64,000 nucleotides of DNA from Candidatus Onthovicinus excrementipullorum (lineage in GTDB: Bacteria > Bacillota > Clostridia > Oscillospirales > Acutalibacteraceae), in NCBI GenBank assembly GCA_018712345.1, contig DVHG01000025.1, positions 62,001 through 126,000 of the forward strand, read 5' to 3'. How positions within the stretch are numbered: position 1 is the first letter of the stretch; each line of letters starts with the position of its first letter. The notes beneath the pieces were generated by a model. The model saw only the letters and a program-made list of their open reading frames with translations. It did no database searches and was not told where the DNA came from. Below, piece by piece: positions 25,810-33,252 of the stretch. The translations under genes were made by a program, and so were the position numbers.

Positions 25810-27339
25810 TCAGGAGCCGTGCGCATCCCCTGTCTTAAAGATAGTTGTATTCGGTGCCGGCAGGGTTTTCCGCCCTTTTGCTCTGCTCCAGATGAGGCTT
25901 GCGGGGATGCCCACAGCCAGCGAGACCGCGACGGAGATAATGGAGTAGGACCAGATGGATACCGCCCCCGCGGGGAGAAAGTATTTGATATAGATCATCA
26001 CTCCGCAGGCGGCGATAAACCCGGCCACCGCGCCGAACGTATTGGCACAGCGCGTGAACGCTCCCAGAATGAATGTGCCAAACAGGATGCCGAGCACCAG
26101 CCCCATGAAGCCATTGAACCACTCATAGGCGGACTTGATATTGCCGTTTGCCAGAATCATTGATACAGCGATAGAGAAGATGCCCACAATCAGCGACACC
26201 CACCGTCCGATCCTTGTCTGGGATTCAAAGCTCAGCTCCTTTTTGGACAGGCGCGCCTGAATATCAAGCGTCCAGCTGGAGGAGACTGAGTTGAGCCCCG
26301 TGGAGAGCGTGGACTGTGCCGCTGCATAGATGGCCGCCAGCAGCAGGCCGGTAATACCCACCGGCAGCTCAAAGGCGATCCAGGAGGCAAAGATCTGGTC
26401 CTGCTGCGCCGCGGGCGGGAGCTCATGCCCCTGTACCTGATAGAATACATACAGCCCGGTGCCGATCAGATAGAAGACGGTTGCGATAAAAATCGACAGC
26501 GCACCGTTGGTGAGCATCATCTTATTGAGCTTCTTGGTGTCAGTAGTGGTGGTAAAGCGCTGTACGATATCCTGACTGGAGACGTAAGAGCCCATGGTGT
26601 TGAACCCGGCCCCTACGATCAGCAGGAAGACGCTGTTTTTCAGAAAATTCGGGTCAAAGATCGGCTCATCCGGGGCCAGAAACTTGTTCCCCTGCGTGAA
26701 CTGCTGGAAAACGGCGCCCAGTCCGCCGTCAATATTGGCCAGCAGAAAAATCAGGGCAAAGGTGACGCCGATCAGCAGCACGGCCCCCTGGATGAAATCC
26801 GTCCACAGCACGGACTTCAGCCCGCCCGTATAGGAATAGATGATTGCAATAATGCCCATGACGACGATCAGAATATTGACGTTGATCCCTGTCAGCTTGG
26901 AGAGCACCATGCACGGCAGGTACATGATGATCGACATGCGCCCGATCTGGTACACGATAAACATCACCGCGCCCAGCACGCGCAGCCCCTTGCTGCCAAA
27001 ACGCAGCTCCAGATAATGGTAGGCCGTGTCGATCTTCAGCTTGCTGTAAATGGGCAGGAAGAACCGGATCGTCAGCGGGATGGCCAGCAGCATCCCAAGC
27101 TGGGCAAACCATAAAAGCCAGGAACCGGCATAGGAGTTCCCGGCCAGTGAGAGAAAGGAGATCGGGCTGAGCAGCGTCGCAAAAATGGAGACGGAGGTCA
27201 CCCACCAGGGAATGGTTCCGTCGCCCTTGAAGTACTCCTTGCCCTTCATCTCCCGCTTGGAGAAATGGAGGCCCGCAAACAGCACGGCAATCAGGTAGAC
27301 AATGAGAATGACAAGATCGATCCAGGTAAATCCCCGCAT
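25810..27339 (-). CDS. nanT: Sodium:solute symporter (SSS family), probable sialic acid transporter
   Basis: 509 residues with about 13 hydrophobic segments. SSS landmarks are visible: FATLLSPISFLSLAGNSY (partly the Na-binding helix), GRMSIIMYLP, YTGGLKSVLWTDFIQG (the sodium-symporter signature) and AAIYAAAQSTLSTGLNS. This fold imports galactose, proline and, in the SiaT/NanT-type group, N-acetylneuraminate with sodium. Operon context points to sialic acid. It starts ATG after AAAGGAG. An 81-base gap with a strong hairpin separates it from nanA upstream. Confidence 0.88.
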   Translation of the reverse strand: MRGFTWIDLVILIVYLIAVLFAGLHFSKREMKGKEYFKGDGTIPWWVTSVSIFATLLSPISFLSLAGNSYAGSWLLWFAQLGMLLAIPLTIRFFLPIYSKLKIDTAYHYLELRFGSKGLRVLGAVMFIVYQIGRMSIIMYLPCMVLSKLTGINVNILIVVMGIIAIIYSYTGGLKSVLWTDFIQGAVLLIGVTFALIFLLANIDGGLGAVFQQFTQGNKFLAPDEPIFDPNFLKNSVFLLIVGAGFNTMGSYVSSQDIVQRFTTTTDTKKLNKMMLTNGALSIFIATVFYLIGTGLYVFYQVQGHELPPAAQQDQIFASWIAFELPVGITGLLLAAIYAAAQSTLSTGLNSVSSSWTLDIQARLSKKELSFESQTRIGRWVSLIVGIFSIAVSMILANGNIKSAYEWFNGFMGLVLGILFGTFILGAFTRCANTFGAVAGFIAACGVMIYIKYFLPAGAVSIWSYSIISVAVSLAVGIPASLIWSRAKGRKTLPAPNTTIFKTGDAHGS

Positions 27340-27398
27340 AGGCAGCGTCTCCTTTTTATGCTGATATGTAGGGGACTCCCGGATCGATCTGCGGGGCG

Positions 27399-27427
27399 CC
27401 TGTATCCCCGCAGGCGGGGATTACAGG
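27399..27427. other. Strong hairpin between nanA and the symporter gene
   Basis: CCTGTATCCCC (27399-27409) and GGGGATTACAGG (27416-27427) pair around GCAGGC with one bulge. It overlaps the nanA stop codon on the minus strand and has no T tract. It could stabilise the upstream mRNA segment or lower symporter expression relative to nanEA. Confidence 0.55.
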
Positions 27428-28347
27428 TGCTTCTTTTTCGCGTCACAGACCATGGCTGCAGCCTCGCGGGCGATGGCAATATCGTCCGCGCGCAGATTTT
27501 CCAGCGGAGCACGGACGCCGCCGATATCGAGCCCGGCGTTAATGCGCAGCATTTCCTTGGCCACGGCGTACATGTTGGCCCTGCCGGAACACATTTTATA
27601 GATGATCTCGTTGATGTCATACTGGAGCGCTGTGGCCTTTTCACGCTCACCGGAGACAATCAGCTCATTGAGCCGCAGGAACAGTTCGGGCATCACGGCA
27701 TAGGTCCCGCCGATGCCGCCGTCCGCACCGATAGCCCGGCCGGCCACAAACTGCTCATCCGGGCCGTTGAACACGATGAAATCGCCCTTGGCAGCCATGC
27801 CGGCAGCCTTGAACATCTGGATATCCTGCGTGGGCATGGAGGAGTTCTTTACGCCGATCACATTCGGATTTTTCATCATCTCGGCAAACAGGCTCATCGT
27901 CAGTGCCGTCCCCGCGAGCTGCGGAATGTTATAGATGATAAAATCCGTGTTCGGGGCGGCCTGGCTGATGGTGTTCCAGTAAGCCGCGATGGAGTACTCC
28001 GGCAGACGGAAGTAGATCGGCGGGATGGAGGCGATCGCGTCCACGCCCACACTCTCCGCATGGCGGGCCAGCTCTGCGCTGTCGCGCGTATTGTTGCAGG
28101 CCACATGGTCAATCACGGTGAGCTTCCCCTTGGCGACGGCCATCACGTTTTCAATGATGGTCTTGCGCTCTTCCACGCCCTGATAAATGCACTCGCCGGA
28201 GGAGCCGTTGACATAGACCCCCTTGACGCCCTTGTCAATAAAATACTGCGTGAGGGCCCGGACACGTTCCGGGCTGACATTTCCCTGTTCGTCATAGCAC
28301 GCGTAAAACGCGGGGATGATTCCCCTGTATTTTGCCAAGTCTTTCAT
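27421..28347 (-). CDS. nanA: N-acetylneuraminate lyase (DHDPS/NAL family)
   Basis: 308 residues of the class I aldolase TIM barrel. Carboxylate-binding GSSGE (48-52), the catalytic tyrosine in IIYNIPQ (Y139) and the Schiff-base lysine in GVKNSS (K167) are all present. It splits N-acetylneuraminate into ManNAc and pyruvate in the cytoplasm. The family also holds dihydrodipicolinate synthases, but the neighbours nanE and the ROK kinase make sialic acid the clear choice. ATG follows AGGAGGTATTCTCT. Confidence 0.93.
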   Translation of the reverse strand: MKDLAKYRGIIPAFYACYDEQGNVSPERVRALTQYFIDKGVKGVYVNGSSGECIYQGVEERKTIIENVMAVAKGKLTVIDHVACNNTRDSAELARHAESVGVDAIASIPPIYFRLPEYSIAAYWNTISQAAPNTDFIIYNIPQLAGTALTMSLFAEMMKNPNVIGVKNSSMPTQDIQMFKAAGMAAKGDFIVFNGPDEQFVAGRAIGADGGIGGTYAVMPELFLRLNELIVSGEREKATALQYDINEIIYKMCSGRANMYAVAKEMLRINAGLDIGGVRAPLENLRADDIAIAREAAAMVCDAKKKHL

Positions 28348-28377
28348 AGAGAATACCTCCTGCTCCTGAATAAATAC

Positions 28378-29073
28378 TCAACCGAGTTTTTCCATTTCCG
28401 CTGTAAAGGTGCGGGTGATGACCTGCGGGCGGGTGATGATAGACCCGACCACCACACTGTAGCAGCCCAGCTCAATCACGCGGCGTGCCTTGGCCGGGGT
28501 GTTGATATTCCCCTCGGCGATGACGGGGTGATGCACCTGCTCGAGAATGGCGCGGATAATGGCAAAATCATCTTTTTCAATCTTGTCCCCGCGGCTCTGC
28601 TCCGTGTACCCGACAAGGGTGGTGCCAATGAAGTCAAAGCCGAGCGCATCCGCGTGCAGCGCCTCCTCCACGGTGGAGCAGTCCGCCATTAAAGGCTGCT
28701 CCGGATATTTTCGGCGGATATCGTGATAAAATTCGTCGAGCGTCCTGCCGTCCGGCCGGACGGCCCCCGTGGCGTCAAGCGCGATGATTTCCGGCCTGAC
28801 CGTCATCAGTTCGTCGATCTCCTTCATGGTGGGGGTGATATATACACCGCTGTTCGGATAGTCGCGCTTGATAATACCGATAATGGGCAGGTCCACATTT
28901 TTTCGGATTTCGGCAATATCCTCACAGGTATTGGCGCGGATTCCCTTTGCGCCGCCCTCTGCCGCAGCGCGCGCCATCCGCCCCATGATGAAAGAGGAGT
29001 GGAGCGGCTCGTCCGGCAGGGCCTGACAGGATACGATCAGGTGCCCTTTGAGGGATTGGTTCAGATGATCCAT
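28378..29073 (-). CDS. nanE: N-acetylmannosamine-6-phosphate 2-epimerase
   Basis: 231 residues, TIM barrel. Typical NanE blocks are LKGHLIVSCQALPDEPLH, MARAAAEGGAKGIRAN, PIIGIIKRDYP, PTMKEIDEL, MADCSTVEEA and VIAEGNINTPAKA. It converts ManNAc-6-phosphate to GlcNAc-6-phosphate, feeding amino-sugar catabolism; NagA and NagB are not in this window. ATG at 29073 is preferred because AAGGAGA lies seven bases upstream; an ATG at 29094 has no such site. First gene of the nan operon. Confidence 0.94.
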   Translation of the reverse strand: MDHLNQSLKGHLIVSCQALPDEPLHSSFIMGRMARAAAEGGAKGIRANTCEDIAEIRKNVDLPIIGIIKRDYPNSGVYITPTMKEIDELMTVRPEIIALDATGAVRPDGRTLDEFYHDIRRKYPEQPLMADCSTVEEALHADALGFDFIGTTLVGYTEQSRGDKIEKDDFAIIRAILEQVHHPVIAEGNINTPAKARRVIELGCYSVVVGSIITRPQVITRTFTAEMEKLG

Positions 29074-29112
29074 AGCAATCTCCTTCTGATTCATTTTTTG
29101 GCTTCTACCATA

Positions 29113-29141
29113 AGTATATTCGCTTGTGAAATTAATTTCAA
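29113..29141 (-). promoter_or_regulatory. nan operon promoter with overlapping RpiR-type operator
   Basis: Minus strand TTGAAA (29141-29136), 17-base spacer, TATACT (29118-29113). The perfect palindrome TGAAATTAATTTCA (29127-29140) covers the -35 element, a position suited to repression by the RpiR-family protein. The remainder of the gap, 29142-29440, shows no gene. Confidence 0.75.
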
Positions 29142-29443
29142 CATCTTTTTTAATTTTGAAAGATGATTTATTTTCGCCGGCTGACCGCCCGATTTTGAAA
29201 AGAAATCATTGTAAAAGGTAATACTTTTGCGCTGAATTCTGAAAGTTCTTTCTCCCTGCTACTGCTGAACCGGCGAAAATTACAGAGCCGTTTTTTGATC
29301 GTGTAAAACAGAAAACACGCCTAAAGGACGCGGCATGAATGGCGTCCCTTCAAAAAGCATGATACCGGCAGTGCTTCAGGCACATGAGGGCGCCGTCGCA
29401 CAAGACATTACTCTTTTATTGCGACCTGATTGGTACAGGGCCA

Positions 29444-29476
29444 AAGAAAACCGCCTTGAACGCAGTCAAGGCGGTT
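29444..29476 (-). terminator. Terminator of the transporter/LRR lipoprotein operon
   Basis: ACCGCCTTGA (29450-29459) pairs with TCAAGGCGGT (29466-29475); on the minus strand TTTTCTTT follows. Confidence 0.8.
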
Positions 29477-29503
29477 GGAAGCCATCAATGGCAGAAAGGT
29501 TCT

Positions 29504-30562
29504 TTATCGTGCTTGAAACTCAATTTTATGTTTCCTTGCGTAGTCTTCCAAAGAGCTTCCGGCGGGCGCAATAATTCTGACATTGTCATCCCTGGTGAAC
29601 AAATCCTTTTCCAATGTTTCGGGGCTGCCGGCAACGCACTCCGTCAGGGATTCACAGTTGTAGAAGACATAGGGTTCCATGGTTTTGATGCTGTCCGGGA
29701 GTGTGACGGTTTTGAGTGCCGTGCACTCTTCAAACGCCCCCTTGCGCAGGGTCCCAATACCCTCTTCCAGCGTCAAATTTTCGAGCGAAATACATTGATA
29801 GAACGCGCTTACCTCAATAACTTTACACGAGCCCGGGATGCGGATTTCTTTTGCACCCTTGCATTTGAGAAAGGCGTGATCGCCCATGGTTTCAAGGCCG
29901 TCACCGATGATGATCTTTTCAGCACCCGTACATTTTGCGAAAGCCCACGGCCCAATTTCCTTAATGCCGTCCGGGAGTACGATTTCGGTCAGATCGTCCG
30001 CATAATAGAATGCTTTTTCCCCGATGACCTCCGGTGTGCCGTTGAAGATGATTTCCTGGAGGGAGCCTTTTCCCACGCCGTTTGAATCGTCGGCCTCGCT
30101 CTCAAAGGCGCTGACGCCGATACGCTTGATCTCTTTGCCGAAAGTTACCTTCTGCAGGTTCGCGCAGTACATTGCCGCCGAATTACCCACCACCTGGACC
30201 GTATCCGCGAGAATCAACTCTTTGATCTGATCATTATCGTAGAGGGCTTTATTATCAAGCGCGACAACCGTATGGCCGTCGATCTGGGGCGGTATTTCGA
30301 CCTTTTCCGAAGATCCGCCGTAAGCGGTGACGGAAGCTGTGCCGTCTGAATACAGGGTGTAGGTAAAATCGCCGCTTTTCAGATTTTCCTGCGCAACCGT
30401 TTTACCGAGCACATCGGCCGCCATCTCGGTGGCGGGGTCGTATGCATCGGTATCCACGGCGAACAGGCTGAGTAAATCAGCCGTGGAGCAGCTGCAGAAC
30501 AGGATGCTCATGAGGGCAGCCAGCGCCACAACGGTGATGATTTTTTTGGCTCTTTTAGTCAT
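29504..30562 (-). CDS. LRR_5 (BspA-type) leucine-rich repeat lipoprotein
   Basis: 352 residues. Signal peptide with lipobox-like LFCSCS near residue 27, so probably a membrane-anchored surface lipoprotein. A short strand-rich domain (FTYTLYSDGTASVTAYGG) is followed by at least six BspA/LRR_5 repeats with the pattern I-x-x-x-A-F-x-x-C (IGVSAFES, IGEKAFYYADDL, IGPWAFAKCTGA, MGDHAFLKCKGA, IEVSAFYQCISL, LRKGAFEECTAL). Such repeats bind proteins or host surfaces. ATG at 30562 overlaps the stop of the transporter gene (ATGACTAA), so translation is coupled; the longer frame from 30751 is only overlap. The pairing with a transporter is unusual. Confidence 0.85.
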   Translation of the reverse strand: MTKRAKKIITVVALAALMSILFCSCSTADLLSLFAVDTDAYDPATEMAADVLGKTVAQENLKSGDFTYTLYSDGTASVTAYGGSSEKVEIPPQIDGHTVVALDNKALYDNDQIKELILADTVQVVGNSAAMYCANLQKVTFGKEIKRIGVSAFESEADDSNGVGKGSLQEIIFNGTPEVIGEKAFYYADDLTEIVLPDGIKEIGPWAFAKCTGAEKIIIGDGLETMGDHAFLKCKGAKEIRIPGSCKVIEVSAFYQCISLENLTLEEGIGTLRKGAFEECTALKTVTLPDSIKTMEPYVFYNCESLTECVAGSPETLEKDLFTRDDNVRIIAPAGSSLEDYARKHKIEFQAR

Positions 30563-32957
30563 TCCGGTCACCCCTCTTTTTGTTTTTCTTTGCAAGGTGC
30601 TCCTGCCTTCTCCGCTCAAGGTCCGCCTTCCTCTTTTCCTCCAGCTTTTTATGCTCGATTCTCTGGACCTCCAGCTTTTCATCCAACCGATTCTTTGCCT
30701 CTTTATACTGTTCTCGGATCTCGTCCAGATGCGTGAAATTTTCTTTTTCAATAATCATACGCCTGGCATCAAGCAGGATTTTAACAGAGCGGGTATATTT
30801 TGATTTTTCGTTGACCAGCGATTTGATGAGCTTTTTCTTGTAACGCCGCTGTGCCCTGGTATCCTCGGGAAGCGCCTCCGCCTTATCAAGGGCTGTACTG
30901 TCGGGGGTGACGATCCCGTTGGGATAATACCTCCTCATTGCTTTTCGGCAGCTGAGGAGCAGGCGGGCATCGGCAATCGCATCGCTCCGGATGACGCGCT
31001 CTTCATGTGTATGGGCGCGCATGGCCCTTGCTGTTTTTAAAACGGATTTGTCGGCATTGGCAATCGCATCATAACCGGCCTTATCCAGCTCAACGTACCG
31101 CTCATAACGGGCCTGCGTACGCTTGGTGCTGTACTTGTTCATCTCGTCGATAACGAAGTCACACACAGAGATGTCTTCATATATACGTCTTGCGGCGCTG
31201 TTGGATTTTTTTGCATCGCGGATTGCCGCTTTCCGTGCCTGCTTTTCTGCGGGAGTCGATTTTGGCAGAGCTTTTGCGGCTGCCATATTATCATGAAGCT
31301 TTTTCTTTTGAGCGGCTGCGCACTCTTTGCACGCTCTCCTGAGCCGTTCAATTTCGGCCTCTTTGAACGCCTTCTCCTCCTGCGTCCGCTCGGGGAGGTG
31401 CTTTGCCCTTTTAACATCATCCTTGGTAACCATATTTTTTCGCTGCTCGTAGAGGGCGTTTGCTTCATCAATGATATCAATGGCTTCAACAAGCGTCTCA
31501 TCCTTGAGCACGCCGTTTCCGTAATCCTCAAACATGGCGCGGATCTTGAGCACTTTGACGATGCCGCGCTGCTTTACCTCGGTCAAATCATAGAAGAAAT
31601 AGGGTACCATGTTTAAAAACGCGCCGATAACAGCGGCAATAATCAGGACCTCAAACATATCTTCGCGGAAGGACGCAACCTCCAGAACGTTATAGTTATC
31701 GCCAAGCCCGAGGTATTGATAGATGGCGGGCAGCACAAGGCCCGTGAACATACCGATAAAGCTGCCGATGATTCCCACGGCCCCGAACATTCCGTCGATT
31801 CTTTCCCCCGTGAACCACTGCTGATAATCACGCATATCGGCATTGATGCCCTGATTGTAAACAATGGCAAATGAGTTGATGAAACCGTTGAGATAATAGA
31901 GAACAATCAGCGCAAAAATATTTTTGTACAGCGGGAGCAGAAGCCCAATGAGGAAGATGTTGGCAAAGTTGCACCAGATGAGGAGGTTCCTTTTGCCGAG
32001 TGTCCGGATTGCCCAAGGACAAAGGAGCATGGCCCAGAGAGCGGCATTGCCGATCAGCGTACTTGCGACGCCGTACAGCCCCATCTGGTCCGGATAGCCA
32101 TAAATGAACGTCCAGCCGATAATGACGCCCACTGCCCCCTCCAGAAAGCCGAGCCATCCCGCCATGGACGTGATCCAGAAGTACTTGTTCTTTGCGACCG
32201 CGCGGAACGCATCGGAAAATTTGAAGTGTGCCACATGCGTCTTCGCGACGACGATTCGCTCCTTTGTGCCGTGAACCGCGATATAGGCGCACGCAACACC
32301 GATGGTGGCGACGATCGGATGAATAATGCGGTATGTATTGATGTTGTTCAGTCCGCCGGTGAGTTCTGAGAGCATGGGGACGAACATTCCGGTCAGCGTG
32401 GGCGCCACGGAGTAGATGATGGATGAGACGGCAACGATATCGGTCCTCTCGTAAGAATTGGGGGAGAGAACATTCACGAGGTCGTTATAACAATTCTGAA
32501 AGAACGGAAAGAAGCATTGGATCAAATTGTAGAAAACAAAAACTGCTACGGCCTTCCCGTTATACGACATGGTCTCATACGGAAGCCATACAAAGATAAC
32601 GGACAGAATAACGGTTGGGATCCCCATTATTGCCAGCCATGGGCGGAATTTTCCCATTTTCAGGTGGAAGTTATCGATGATATATGAGCGGGCAATTGTA
32701 ATCAGAAATCCAATGAGTGTTGATGCGATCGACATCAACTGGAGATCCATCGGTTTAATACCAATTGTGTTGCCGACCAGGAAACTGGTTGCAGAGAGTG
32801 CGATGGCAGAGGAGAAATAGATGACAAATTGCACACCCATGCCGCCAATGCCGTAGGACACGGCCTCTTTGTACGAAACATACTTTCCAAGTGGGGGCGT
32901 CTTCCAATAAGTTGCCACTTTGGAAATCGTTTCACTCAATTTTTTGCCCAAATTCAT
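30555..32957 (-). CDS. GPH/MelB-like transporter with a long charged cytoplasmic tail
   Basis: 800 residues. Residues 1-470 are a 12-helix glycoside-pentoside-hexuronide type carrier (MFS): TSFLVGNTIGIKPM, DNFHLKMGKFRPWLAIMG with the conserved K-x-G-K-x-R-P loop, and YNQGINADMRDYQQW. The last 330 residues are a lysine/glutamate-rich, helix-forming tail with no membrane segment. Within it a short motif recurs four times: AKHLPERTQEEK (518), AKALPKSTPAEK (561), ARAMRAHTHEER (643) and AEALPEDTRAQR (693). Normal family members end near residue 460-500, so the tail is an addition. Substrate unknown, probably a glycoside. ATG follows AAGGAGGGGC. The next gene overlaps by eight bases. Confidence 0.85.
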   Translation of the reverse strand: MNLGKKLSETISKVATYWKTPPLGKYVSYKEAVSYGIGGMGVQFVIYFSSAIALSATSFLVGNTIGIKPMDLQLMSIASTLIGFLITIARSYIIDNFHLKMGKFRPWLAIMGIPTVILSVIFVWLPYETMSYNGKAVAVFVFYNLIQCFFPFFQNCYNDLVNVLSPNSYERTDIVAVSSIIYSVAPTLTGMFVPMLSELTGGLNNINTYRIIHPIVATIGVACAYIAVHGTKERIVVAKTHVAHFKFSDAFRAVAKNKYFWITSMAGWLGFLEGAVGVIIGWTFIYGYPDQMGLYGVASTLIGNAALWAMLLCPWAIRTLGKRNLLIWCNFANIFLIGLLLPLYKNIFALIVLYYLNGFINSFAIVYNQGINADMRDYQQWFTGERIDGMFGAVGIIGSFIGMFTGLVLPAIYQYLGLGDNYNVLEVASFREDMFEVLIIAAVIGAFLNMVPYFFYDLTEVKQRGIVKVLKIRAMFEDYGNGVLKDETLVEAIDIIDEANALYEQRKNMVTKDDVKRAKHLPERTQEEKAFKEAEIERLRRACKECAAAQKKKLHDNMAAAKALPKSTPAEKQARKAAIRDAKKSNSAARRIYEDISVCDFVIDEMNKYSTKRTQARYERYVELDKAGYDAIANADKSVLKTARAMRAHTHEERVIRSDAIADARLLLSCRKAMRRYYPNGIVTPDSTALDKAEALPEDTRAQRRYKKKLIKSLVNEKSKYTRSVKILLDARRMIIEKENFTHLDEIREQYKEAKNRLDEKLEVQRIEHKKLEEKRKADLERRRQEHLAKKNKKRGDRND

Positions 32958-32992
32958 GCTGCCCCTCCTTAAAAAAATATATAACAGTTACA

Positions 32993-33021
32993 ATTATATC
33001 ACACCACAAATGACGATTCAA
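32993..33021 (-). promoter_or_regulatory. Promoter of the transporter/LRR operon
   Basis: Minus strand TTGAAT (33021-33016), 17-base spacer, TATAAT (32998-32993). Further upstream, TTCATTTAAA (33070-33079) and TTTAAATGAA (33088-33097) form an inverted repeat that could bind a regulator. The AT-rich gap 32958-33209 holds no gene. Confidence 0.75.
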
Positions 33022-33211
33022 TGAAATATTGGTGCTTTTTGAACAAAAAATAAGCGAAAAGTAATGTAATTCATTTAAAATGACTGATTTAAATGAATAA
33101 ATTGTTACTTAGCCCCTTTTGTTTTTTTATTCATGATGGGACAATAAAATGTATAAATATTTTTAAGAAGAGACACATTCAAGCGAATGATAAAAAGTAA
33201 ATACAAACACA

Positions 33212-33247
33212 AAAACAGCCCCTCCGATTTGGAAGGGCTGTTTTTAT
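33212..33247. terminator. Terminator of the beta-helix protein operon
   Basis: AACAGCCC (33214-33221) with TCC/GGA and GGGCTGTT (33235-33242) form the stem; T tracts on both strands. Confidence 0.8.
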
Positions 33248-33252
33248 ACCGT

